A DNA stretch of 64,000 bases, taken from assembly GCF_004137685.1 (NCBI RefSeq), contig NZ_QYBB01000007.1, forward strand, positions 124,001 to 188,000, in the 5' to 3' direction. This document shows, one piece after another, positions 44,871 through 52,463 of this stretch. The notes beneath the pieces were generated by a model that saw only the letters and a program-made list of their open reading frames with translations, ran no database searches and was not told the origin of the DNA. This DNA comes from Lichenibacterium minor (GTDB lineage: Bacteria; Pseudomonadota; Alphaproteobacteria; Rhizobiales; Beijerinckiaceae). The position numbers and the translations under genes were made by a program. Numbering within the stretch: the first letter of the stretch is position 1; each line of letters begins with the position of its first letter.

Positions 44871-45308
44871 ATGTCCCCCGACGCCCCGTCCCACCCCAAG
44901 GCCCGCGCCGCGGCCCGCATCGCGCTGGCGGCCGTCTATGCCGGGATCGGCGTGGTCCACGTGCGGTCGCCCGACGCCTTCCTGCCGATCATGCCGGATT
45001 GGGTGCCGGACCCGCGCCACATGGTGCTGGCGACGGGCGCGTGCGAACTCGCCGGCTCGGTCGCGCTGCTGACGCCGCGCCTGCGCCGGGCGGCCGGCTG
45101 GGCCTTCGCCGCCTATGCGGTCTGTGTGTTCCCCGCCAACATCAAGCACGCGGTCGACAACGTGAACCTGCCGCCCATCCCGTCGTCCTGGTGGTACCAC
45201 GGGCCGCGGCTGGCCTTTCAGCCCGTGTTCGTGTGGTGGGCGCTGTGGGCGGGGGGCGTGGTGGATTGGCCGTTCGGCAGTGGCCGCGTGAAGACGTCTC
45301 GACGCTGA
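44871..45308 (+). CDS. DoxX family membrane protein
   Basis: A 145-residue inner-membrane protein with four helices. ALAAVYAGIGVVHVRSPDAFLPIMPDWVPDPRHMVLATGACELAGSVALL shows the DoxX/DUF417-like order: first helix with G-x-x-H-F, P-x-W-x-P, then E-x-x-G. VFPANIKHAV and a Trp-rich end follow. Members include parts of terminal oxidases and detoxifying oxidoreductases; the role here is unknown. The ATG at 44871 fits the family start better than an upstream in-frame TTG. Divergent from ureD. Confidence 0.8.
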   Translation: MSPDAPSHPKARAAARIALAAVYAGIGVVHVRSPDAFLPIMPDWVPDPRHMVLATGACELAGSVALLTPRLRRAAGWAFAAYAVCVFPANIKHAVDNVNLPPIPSSWWYHGPRLAFQPVFVWWALWAGGVVDWPFGSGRVKTSRR

Positions 45309-45332
45309 CAGGATGATCCGCTGCGGCTTCCC

Positions 45333-45950
45333 TTTCGTGACCTGCGAGCCAGCATCGATGATTTCCGTGTCTGGGGCAGGAGTCGGTGTCTGGGGCAGGA
45401 TTCGGTCCTGCCCTCTCATCGTATTCATGATCTGCCGAGCGTATGGTGTGATATCTCGCGAATATATGGAAACTAAGGCGATTATTTTTGACGCAAGGTC
45501 CTTCATGATCTGCGATGAGTAAGCAATAATCACACCTTCTGCACGAGGGACGTGCATCATCCTTCGGTGTAAAGTACGTATTTTTTGGTCTGCTCGACGA
45601 GTATCGATCAGAATTGTAATTTTTGTCGTCAAAATACATTTTAGCAATTCGTATGGAATGATTTCATTTCTGCTGCATTCTAGGCAAGGCGCCGCATCGT
45701 ATGGCCCTGTATGTTTCACGGTGTAGATGGAAAGCTCGTGGGCATCCTTCCGAACCAAGAGATGTCGGAGGCCAGTGGTCGCAGCAGGACCTGCACATGC
45801 CGCGAGCTCGAGCTTTTCCGTCGCGGAAGTCGCGTCCGCGATGCGCTCGCGAACTGCCGCGAATACGGCCGCGGCGTTCGGGTCGATCTCCTCCGACCCG
45901 CAGATCGGACGGTCGGGAGGCGCCCCGTCGTAGGGCCGGCCCTGCACCAT
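45333..45950 (-). pseudogene. AT-rich island with remnant of an unrecognised gene
   Basis: From an ATG at 45950 a leftward frame stays open and gives about 200 residues of ordinary-looking protein (for example AVRERIADATSATEKLELA, LLVRKDAHELSIYTVKHTG, ITILIDTRRADQKIRTL). It then runs on, without a stop, through antisense of the DoxX gene as shadow sequence, so its true end seems lost. I cannot name it. Bases 45420-45760 are far poorer in G and C than anything else in the window, which indicates foreign DNA. No good ribosome site precedes the ATG. It may be a truncated, transferred gene. Confidence 0.35.
45367..45412. repeat. 19-bp tandem repeat and terminator-like hairpin
   Basis: GTGTCTGGGGCAGGAGTCG is followed at once by the same 19 bases with one change. 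The end of copy two forms a hairpin: GGCAGGA, TTCGG loop, TCCTGCC (45394-45412), then CTCTC. It lies 86 bases after the DoxX stop and could terminate that transcript. Confidence 0.6.
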
Positions 45951-46076
45951 GGCGCGCTGCAGCGCCCCGCGCAGGCCCGGACGGCACTCGGCCGCCTCGA
46001 TCCGGGCGACATCGGCCCGCCGCTCGGGGGAGCGGCCGGGGCGGCCGGCTCAGGGTCGTTCGGGGGCGGGAAGCGT

Positions 46077-46225
46077 GGCGCTTCCCTCATCCGGCCCCGC
46101 TTCGCACGAACACCCTGTCCCAAGCCCAGGGCAGGCTCTTCTCCTGCGGGCGGGAGAAGGGAGGCGCGTCAGGCGTCGCGCATGAGAAGGCCCGAAGGCG
46201 AAGCGCCCCGGGCCGGGCCGCAACC
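46077..46225 (+). repeat. Dispersed intergenic repeat, copy A
   Basis: About 150 bases match, in inverse orientation, the stretch at 62231-62381. Shared blocks in order are GGCGCTTCC, CATCCGG, AGGGCAGGC, a CTTCTCC...GGGAGAAG hairpin, GGCCCGAA-GCGAAGCGCCCC-GGGCC and CCGCAAC. The elements differ by many small changes, so they are old relatives of a genome-wide family, probably a mobile intergenic element related to REP or BIME types. Confidence 0.75.
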
Positions 46226-46353
46226 CCGCAGCCCGGCGATCGGCACCAGATCGGGCGCCCGACGTCGGGAACGAATAAACAACACCTTCCGGGCCGTCGA
46301 TCCTCCTTGCCGCCTTCCGGCCGACCTGCTATTCCCCGCTCCGGTTGTATCAG

Positions 46354-46383
46354 CCCCTCCGCTCCATGCTTGGAGCGGAGGGG
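46354..46383 (+). promoter_or_regulatory. Perfect hairpin upstream of rpsA
   Basis: CCCCTCCGCTCC, loop ATGCTT, GGAGCGGAGGGG: a 12-bp perfect stem 163 bases before the rpsA start. No T run follows, so regulation or RNA processing is more likely than termination. The loop side contains ATG-like and GGAG sequences that could imitate a ribosome site. Confidence 0.5.
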
Positions 46384-46406
46384 CCGAACACCCATATCTA
46401 GAGTAC

Positions 46407-46490
46407 CGCTGTCCCGCATCGGCCCAATGCGCCGGCCCGCCCTTCGCGGCGGTCGGTCCCCTCGGGCGGACCGCCGATGCCGAGACAGCG
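46407..46490 (+). promoter_or_regulatory. Structured rpsA leader candidate
   Basis: CGCTGTC at 46407-46413 pairs with GACAGCG at 46484-46490, and GCATCGGC at 46416-46423 pairs with GCCGATGC at 46473-46480, with a small internal loop between. The enclosed 49 bases contain further GC hairpins. The fold ends 56 bases before the rpsA ATG, a usual place for autogenous control of ribosomal protein S1. Confidence 0.45.
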
Positions 46491-46546
46491 CCCCATAACG
46501 CCAACCGCCGGCGCCGCCCGGGTTTCCCCGGGCTCCAGGAGAATGA

Positions 46547-48280
46547 ATGTCCGCAGTCGCTTCCTACGGTTCGCCTTCGCGCGATGATTTCGCCGCTCTG
46601 CTCGACGAGAGCTACGGCAAGAACGAGGCCTTCGAAGGCACGGTGGTCAAGGGGATCATCGTCGCCATCGAGAAGGACGTGGCGGTGATCGACCTCGGTC
46701 TGAAGACCGAGGGCCGCGTCGCCATGAAGGAGTTCACCAACAACGGGCGCGACGAGCTGCCCGGCGTCGGCGACGAGGTCGAGGTCTACCTGGAGCGCAT
46801 CGAGAACGCGCTCGGCGAGGCCGTGATCTCGCGCGACAAGGCCCGCCGCGAGGAAAGCTGGGTCAAGCTGGAGAAGGCCTTCGAGCGCCAGGAGAAGGTG
46901 GAAGGCATCATCTTCAACCAGGTGAAGGGCGGCTTCACGGTCGACCTCGACGGCGCCATGGCGTTCCTGCCGCGCTCCCAGGTGGACATCCGCCCGGTGC
47001 GCGACGTGGCCCCGCTGATGGGCGTGCCGCAGCCGTTCCAGATCCTGAAGATGGACCGCCGCCGCGGCAACATCGTCGTGTCGCGCCGCACCGTGCTGGA
47101 AGAGTCCCGCGCCGAGCAGCGCCACGAGATCGTGGCCAACCTCGAAGAGGGCCAGGTCATCGACGGCACCGTGAAGAACATCACGGACTACGGCGCGTTC
47201 GTGGACCTCGGCGGCATCGACGGCCTGCTGCACGTCACCGACATCGCGTGGCGCCGCGTCAACCACCCGACCGAGGTCCTGACCATCGGCCAGACGGTGC
47301 GCGTCAAGATCATCAAGATCAACCACGAGACGCACCGCATCTCGCTCGGCATGAAGCAGCTGCTCGACGATCCGTGGCAGGGCATCGAGGCCAAGTACCC
47401 GATCGAGATGAAGCTCAACGGCCGCGTGACCAACATCACCGACTACGGCGCCTTCGTGGAGCTGGAGCCGGGGATCGAGGGCCTGATCCACGTGTCCGAG
47501 ATGTCCTGGACCAAGAAGAACGTCCACCCCGGCAAGATCGTGGCGACGAGCCAGGAAGTCGAGGTGCAGGTGCTCGAGGTCGACGCCGTCAAGCGCCGCA
47601 TCTCGCTGGGCCTCAAGCAGACGCTGTCGAACCCCTGGGAGTCCTTCGCGGAGCGCTTCCCCGTCGGCACCGAGGTCGAGGGCGAGGTCAAGAACAAGAC
47701 CGAGTTCGGCCTGTTCATCGGCCTCGACGGCGACGTGGACGGCATGGTCCACCTCAGCGACCTCGACTGGAACCGCCCGGGCGAGCAGGTCATCGACGAC
47801 TACAAGAAGGGCGACGTCGTCAAGGCGCAGGTCCTCGACGTGGACGTCGAGAAGGAGCGCATCTCGCTCGGCATCAAGCAGCTGGCCGGGGACCCCTTCG
47901 TGTCCAAGGTCGGTGAGGAAGGCGGCGCCGGCGACCTCCGCAAGAACGCGATCGTCACCTGCGAAGTCACGGACGTGAAGGAAGGCGGCATCGACGTCAC
48001 GATCGTCGGCACCGACCTGACCGCCTTCATCAAGCGGTCCGACCTCGCCCGCGACCGCACCGACCAGCGCGCCGAGCGCTTCGCCGTCGGCGAGAAGGTG
48101 GACGCCCGCATCACCCTGTTCGACCGCAAGGCCCGCAAGGTGTCGGTGTCCATCAAGGCGCTGGAGATGGCCGAGGAGAAAGAAGCCATCGCGACCTTCG
48201 GCTCCGCCGATTCCGGCGCGTCGCTGGGCGACATCCTGGGCGCGGCGCTCCGCGCCCGCACCGAGGGCGAGAAGAAGTAA
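46547..48280 (+). CDS. rpsA: 30S ribosomal protein S1
   Basis: A 577-residue S1 with six S1 (OB-fold) repeats. Repeats three to six carry the classic V-x-x-I-T-D-Y-G-A-F-V-D/E motif (for example KNITDYGAFVDLGGIDGLLH near residue 206, TNITDYGAFVELEPGIEGLIH near residue 293). Repeats one and two bind the ribosome through S2; the others grip mRNA and unfold it. AGGAG six bases before the ATG is strong. Length is slightly above E. coli (557). A strong stem-loop follows the stop. Upstream lies a long structured leader. Confidence 0.98.
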   Translation: MSAVASYGSPSRDDFAALLDESYGKNEAFEGTVVKGIIVAIEKDVAVIDLGLKTEGRVAMKEFTNNGRDELPGVGDEVEVYLERIENALGEAVISRDKARREESWVKLEKAFERQEKVEGIIFNQVKGGFTVDLDGAMAFLPRSQVDIRPVRDVAPLMGVPQPFQILKMDRRRGNIVVSRRTVLEESRAEQRHEIVANLEEGQVIDGTVKNITDYGAFVDLGGIDGLLHVTDIAWRRVNHPTEVLTIGQTVRVKIIKINHETHRISLGMKQLLDDPWQGIEAKYPIEMKLNGRVTNITDYGAFVELEPGIEGLIHVSEMSWTKKNVHPGKIVATSQEVEVQVLEVDAVKRRISLGLKQTLSNPWESFAERFPVGTEVEGEVKNKTEFGLFIGLDGDVDGMVHLSDLDWNRPGEQVIDDYKKGDVVKAQVLDVDVEKERISLGIKQLAGDPFVSKVGEEGGAGDLRKNAIVTCEVTDVKEGGIDVTIVGTDLTAFIKRSDLARDRTDQRAERFAVGEKVDARITLFDRKARKVSVSIKALEMAEEKEAIATFGSADSGASLGDILGAALRARTEGEKK

Positions 48281-48305
48281 GCTTCTTCTCCCTCCGATCC
48301 GATGG

Positions 48306-48341
48306 GGAAAGGCCCGCGCGGGACACCGCGCGGGCCTTTCC
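48306..48341 (+). terminator. Strong terminator hairpin after rpsA
   Basis: GGAAAGGCCCGCGCGG, loop GACA, then the exact complement ending CCTTTCC: a 16-bp perfect stem 25 bases after the rpsA stop, with the T run inside the 3' arm. Confidence 0.75.
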
Positions 48342-48462
48342 GCGTCTGGGGCGGGCTCGGCGACGATGGTGGCAGGCTTCGCCTCGAAGGGCGGAGCCGT
48401 TTTCCCGGACCCCGGGGGGGAACCGCCTCGAAACTGCCGGCCTGTTCGGGCAGGATGCAGCG

Positions 48463-49539
48463 ATGAGACGGACGATCGACGACATCACGGCCGCGGGCAT
48501 CCTGCGTGCGGTCGGGCTCGGTGCCGCGGCGCTGCTGGCCGGAGCCGGCGCGGGCCGGGCGGCCGAGCGGGCCGACGTGCCGGTGCACCAAACGGTGCTG
48601 CCCGACGGCGACCCGCGCTATTCCGTGCCGGTGACGGTGGGTAACGGGCCGCCGATCGAGGCCGCGCTCGACACGGGCTCCTTCGGCCTGCGCGTTCTCG
48701 CCTCCGCCCTGTCCCCCGGCCAATACGAGGCGACGGACATCCATCGCCGCTATCCGTTCGGCGGAGGCGCGCGCTTCGACGGCATCCTGGCCCGCGCCAC
48801 GCTCGGCGTCGGGCCCGTCCGCACCGATGCTCCCGTGCTGTTCCAGCGCATCGACCGGGTCGATTGCGTCGAGGAGAAGCCGGACTGCCCCGCTTCCAAG
48901 GTCAGCGCCGCCGACTATCTGATCGCCGGGGACGGCTACCCTGGCCAGGGCTTCCCCGCCATCCTCGGCCTGTCGCTGCGGCGGGCCCCCGGCGGGGTCG
49001 ACGGCGCGCCGAACCCGCTCTCGCTGGCGGGGGACCGGAGCTGGATCCTCGTGCTGCCGCGCCCGGGCAGCGCCGAGCCGGGCCACCTCATCATCGATCC
49101 CGACGACCGGGACCGCGCCGGCTTCACCCTGCTGAAGCTCGATCCCCAGCCCGGCACGGCCGGCGACGAACCGCCCGGTTGGGCCGACGCGGCCCTGCCG
49201 GGCTGCCTGGTCGGGCGCGGCAAGGATGAGCGTTATTGCGGCCGCACCCTGCTCGACACGGGGGCGCCCGGCCTGTCAGTGGCCAGCCCCGCCGCCCGGG
49301 GGCCGAAGCCGTGGGGCGCGGGCCGCAGCGCCAGCTTCGAGATCGGCGGGACCGGGGGGCCGGTGGCGATCCCCTTCACATCGGGGCAGGGACCGGCCAC
49401 GCGGGTCACGCTGCATCCGCCGCGCGGGCAGGGGCCCGCGATCTCCGCCGGCACGCTCCCCTATCTCAGCTACGAGGTGCTCTACGACGCGCGGGCCGGC
49501 ACCATCGGCTTCAAGCCGCGCGACCCCGCGGAACCCTGA
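48463..49539 (+). CDS. Secreted aspartyl-protease-fold protein, DUF3443-like
   Basis: A 358-residue protein. Residues 1-33 are a signal peptide, slightly twin-arginine-like (MRRTIDD) but without the R-R-x-F-L-K motif. Two DTG motifs sit in the two halves: AALDTGSFGLRV near residue 66 and LLDTGAPGLSV near residue 265, each in the hydrophobic D-T-G-S/A setting of pepsin-like or retropepsin-like folds. SVPVTVGNGPPIEAALDTGSFGLRV resembles DUF3443. Two aspartates in one chain would give a bilobed aspartic peptidase; activity is inference. Transcribed alone, convergent with the DedA gene. Confidence 0.75.
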   Translation: MRRTIDDITAAGILRAVGLGAAALLAGAGAGRAAERADVPVHQTVLPDGDPRYSVPVTVGNGPPIEAALDTGSFGLRVLASALSPGQYEATDIHRRYPFGGGARFDGILARATLGVGPVRTDAPVLFQRIDRVDCVEEKPDCPASKVSAADYLIAGDGYPGQGFPAILGLSLRRAPGGVDGAPNPLSLAGDRSWILVLPRPGSAEPGHLIIDPDDRDRAGFTLLKLDPQPGTAGDEPPGWADAALPGCLVGRGKDERYCGRTLLDTGAPGLSVASPAARGPKPWGAGRSASFEIGGTGGPVAIPFTSGQGPATRVTLHPPRGQGPAISAGTLPYLSYEVLYDARAGTIGFKPRDPAEP

Positions 49540-49596
49540 CGCCCGCGACGGCTCCGCGACGGCGATGCAGGCTCGCGCCGCCCGGTCGGACGCGTG

Positions 49597-50178
49597 TCAG
49601 ATCACGTGGGTGGCGACGTAGAAGCCGACCGCGACCAGGAGCAGGAAGCCGACCAGGATCGCGGCGAAGTGGCGCTCCAGGGCGCCGCGGATCGGGTCTC
49701 CGAATCGGTTCAGCAGCCCGGCCAGGATGAAGAACCGCGCTCCCCGGGTGATCACGGACAGCAGAACGAACAGCGCGAAGTTGTAGCCCAGCAGCCCGCT
49801 CACGATGGTGACGAGCTTGTAGGGGATCGGCGTCAAGCCCTTGATGAGGATCAGCAGCCAGCCCCACTGCGCGTAGGCGGCCCGCAGCGCGTCCATCTTG
49901 TCGGCATAATGATAGGTGGCGATCAGCCACTGCCCCACGGTGTCGTAGAGCAGCGCCCCGATGGCGTAGCCGAGCATGCCGCCCAGAACGGACGCCACGG
50001 TGCAGATGGACGCGTAGGTCCAGGCGCGCCTCGGCTGCGCCAGCGACATCGGCACGAGCAGAAGATCCGGCGGGATGGGGAAGAAGGAGCTTTCCGCGAA
50101 GGCCACGGCGCCCAGCGCCAGCGGGGCGTGGCGGCTCGCCGACAAAGCGAGGGTCCAGCGGTACAGGCTCTTGAACAT
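49597..50178 (-). CDS. DedA/YqaA family membrane protein
   Basis: A 193-residue inner-membrane protein. FAESSFFPIPPDLLLVPMSLAQPRRAW near residue 28 is the E-x-x-x-P-P-P/x motif of the DedA/SNARE-associated fold (YqaA branch), and GGMLGYAIGALLYDTVGQW and LLILIKGLTPIPYKLVTIVSGLLGY (residues about 107-130) form the second re-entrant pair, with K-G-x-T-P-x-P-x-K. DedA proteins support lipid-carrier flipping and proton balance. ATG at 50178. Divergent from the small secreted gene. Confidence 0.92.
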   Translation of the reverse strand: MFKSLYRWTLALSASRHAPLALGAVAFAESSFFPIPPDLLLVPMSLAQPRRAWTYASICTVASVLGGMLGYAIGALLYDTVGQWLIATYHYADKMDALRAAYAQWGWLLILIKGLTPIPYKLVTIVSGLLGYNFALFVLLSVITRGARFFILAGLLNRFGDPIRGALERHFAAILVGFLLLVAVGFYVATHVI

Positions 50179-50314
50179 CCTGTCCGCTTAGAGGAGGGGA
50201 CCGGCGAAGTCCATCCGGTGCCGGTGCGGCGACACCGTGCCGCCTGGGCGCCGCGGGGCGGGGCCCCCATGTCCTGGGACGGGCGTGCGTCCACAAGCGT
50301 CGAAGGTTCATCCC

Positions 50315-50581
50315 ATGAAGATCCGCATCCTGCTCGCCGCCGTCGGTATCGCCGCGGGCTCTGCCTGCGCCTCGGCGGCGAGTGCCCCGCCCTATGACCA
50401 ACTCGGGCGAGCCCGGGCGCAGGGGGAAGACCCCTGCTACCACGTCAACGAATACGGCTTCGGCAACTACGTCCGCGGGCCGGATGGCAGCTTCGGCTGC
50501 TACCCGGCGGGCAGCGACGGGGCGATCGAGCTCGAAAACGAGCAGCGCATTAAATGCCGGGACTACCCGAGCAGCTGCTGA
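50315..50581 (+). CDS. Small secreted cysteine-containing protein, hypothetical
   Basis: An 88-residue protein with a signal peptide (residues 1-23, MKIRILLAAVGIAAGSACASAASA). The mature part has an aromatic, Gly-rich segment (YHVNEYGFGNYVRGPDGSFG) and four Cys spread as C-x(20)-C-x(18)-C-x(6)-C, compatible with two disulfides. I do not recognise the family. It lies between divergent DedA and ggt; no strong ribosome site (AAGGTT ten bases upstream). Confidence 0.6.
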   Translation: MKIRILLAAVGIAAGSACASAASAPPYDQLGRARAQGEDPCYHVNEYGFGNYVRGPDGSFGCYPAGSDGAIELENEQRIKCRDYPSSC

Positions 50582-50656
50582 CGGCGGCGCGCCTTGGACG
50601 GCGGGACCGCGTCGGCTAGGCTGGCGCCGTCCCCCCGCGGCTTCGAGACACCGTCC

Positions 50657-52399
50657 ATGCGCCGATCCCTCGCTTCCGCCCTGGCGCTGCTCGCCTCGAC
50701 ATCGGCCCAGGCGGCCGCACCCGCGCCCGTGGGGGCCGACGGCGGCATGGTGGTGACGGCGCAGCACCTCGCTTCCGAGGTCGGCGCCGACGTGCTGAAG
50801 GGCGGCGGCAACGTCGTCGACGCCGCGGTGGCGGTGGGCTACGCGCTGGCGGTCGTGTTCCCGGCCGCCGGCAATCTCGGCGGCGGCGGCTTCATGAACA
50901 TCCGCTTCGCCGACGGCCGCACGGCCTTCGTCGACATGCGCGAGAAGGCGCCCGGCGCCGCCACGCCCACCATGTTCCAGGACGCGGCGGGCAACGTCGT
51001 GAAGGGCCGCTCCACCGACACCTGGCTCGCCGTCGGCGTGCCCGGCACCGTGGCGGGCCTCGAATGGGCGCGCGAGCATTACGGGACGAGATCCCGCCCC
51101 GACCTCCTCGCCCCCGCCATCGCCCTCGCCCGCGACGGCTTCGTGCTGGCGCCGGCCGACACGAGCCTGCTGCAGCTCGCGGCGCCCGACTTCGCCGGCG
51201 ACCCCGCCACCGCGGCCGTCTTCACCCACGACGGCAAGCCCTACGCGGTGGGCGAACGGCTGGTGCAGAAGAACCTCGCCGCGACCCTCGAAGCCGTCTC
51301 GGCCGGCGGCGCGGACGCTTTCTACCGGGGCGCCGTCGGGCAGGCCATCGCGGACGCGAGCCGGGCCGGCGGCGGCATCATCACCAGGGAGGACATGGCG
51401 GGCTACAAGGTGCGGGAACTCGAGCCCGTGCGCTGCTCCTACCGCGGCTACGACGTCCAATCCGCCCCCCCGCCCAGCGCCGGCGGCGTCGCGATCTGCG
51501 AGATCCTGCAGATCCTCGAAGGCTACGACCTCGGCGCGATGGGGTACCACTCGGCCGCGGAGGTCCACGCCATGGTGGAGGCCATGAGGCGCGCCTACCA
51601 CGACCGCCAGGGCCTCGGCGACCCGGCCTTCGTGACGAACGACGTCACGCGCCTGCTCGACAAGGCCTATGCGGCGAAGCTCCGCGCCGGCATCGACCCC
51701 GCGAAGGCGACGCCCTCGACCTCCCTCGACGGGCCCCCGCAGGCCGGGGCCGAAGGGCGGCAGACCACCCAATATTCGATCGCCGACGCCGCCGGCAACG
51801 CCGTGTCGGTCACCTACACGCTGAACTCGTGGTTCGGGCTGCGCCGCGTCGCCGGCGGCACCGGCGTGCTGATGAACAACGAGATGGACGACTTCGCGGC
51901 GAAATCCGGCGCCTCGAACCAGTTCGGCCTCGTCGGCAGCGACGCCAATGCGGTTGCGCCGGGCAAGACGCCGATCTCGTCCATGAGCCCGACGATCGTC
52001 ACCAGGGACGGCAGGCTCGCCATGGTGATCGGCAGTCCCGGCGGCTCGCGCATCATCACCATCACGCTGGAAGCCATCGTCAACGTGGTCGACCACGGCA
52101 TGACGGTGGCGGAAGCCATCGACGCGCCGCGCTTCCACATGCAGTGGATGCCGGACGTGGTCGAGGTCGAGCCCTTCGCGCTGTCGCCCGACACGCGGCG
52201 CATGCTCGAAGGCCAGGGCTACGCGTTCAAGGACAAGGCTCCCTGGGGACAGGCCGCCGGCATCACCACGGACGTCTTCGGCGCGTCCGGCGCCAAGGAC
52301 GACCTCGCGCTCCCGTTCCTGGCCAAGCCGCCGAAGCCCTATCGGCTCTACGGCGCCGACGACGACCGCGACCCCGTGGGGTCGGCGGCCGGATTCTGA
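50657..52399 (+). CDS. ggt: Gamma-glutamyltransferase
   Basis: A 580-residue Ggt precursor, normal size. Residues 1-20 are a signal peptide for the periplasm. Autocleavage would occur before Thr370 in EGRQTTQYSIADAAGNAVSVTYTLN, producing large and small subunits with Thr370 as nucleophile. Substrate-binding Arg in DMREKAPGAA (near residue 95), MNNEMDDF and SSMSPTIV, and the GSPGGSRII oxyanion region near residue 455 are all present. It hydrolyses glutathione and other gamma-glutamyl compounds. Start ATG at 50657 gives the signal peptide; the upstream frame is not needed. Confidence 0.95.
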   Translation: MRRSLASALALLASTSAQAAAPAPVGADGGMVVTAQHLASEVGADVLKGGGNVVDAAVAVGYALAVVFPAAGNLGGGGFMNIRFADGRTAFVDMREKAPGAATPTMFQDAAGNVVKGRSTDTWLAVGVPGTVAGLEWAREHYGTRSRPDLLAPAIALARDGFVLAPADTSLLQLAAPDFAGDPATAAVFTHDGKPYAVGERLVQKNLAATLEAVSAGGADAFYRGAVGQAIADASRAGGGIITREDMAGYKVRELEPVRCSYRGYDVQSAPPPSAGGVAICEILQILEGYDLGAMGYHSAAEVHAMVEAMRRAYHDRQGLGDPAFVTNDVTRLLDKAYAAKLRAGIDPAKATPSTSLDGPPQAGAEGRQTTQYSIADAAGNAVSVTYTLNSWFGLRRVAGGTGVLMNNEMDDFAAKSGASNQFGLVGSDANAVAPGKTPISSMSPTIVTRDGRLAMVIGSPGGSRIITITLEAIVNVVDHGMTVAEAIDAPRFHMQWMPDVVEVEPFALSPDTRRMLEGQGYAFKDKAPWGQAAGITTDVFGASGAKDDLALPFLAKPPKPYRLYGADDDRDPVGSAAGF

Positions 52400-52463
52400 C
52401 AAAAGCAGGTGCCCGACGGCCGAGCCCGTCGGAAACCCGCTTCAACGACAGCGACCCTGACCC

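Larger units (their letters stand above)
45951..46546. other. Long region upstream of rpsA
   Basis: About 600 bases without a supported gene. It contains one copy of a dispersed intergenic repeat (46077-46225), a perfect 12-bp hairpin (46354-46383) and a larger branched fold (46407-46490). The rpsA promoter should lie between the repeat and the hairpins or just before them. Frames crossing the region on either strand have no recognisable product. Confidence 0.5.

Noticed and set aside
45313..45522. Plus-strand frame of 69 codons after DoxX
   Set aside because: It crosses the tandem repeat and hairpin; likely chance.
45142..45639. Minus-strand frame with Tyr/Asp-rich start and Cys pairs (CRRCDYC)
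   Set aside because: The second half is antisense to DoxX and the first half overlaps a better frame; start region has no ribosome site.
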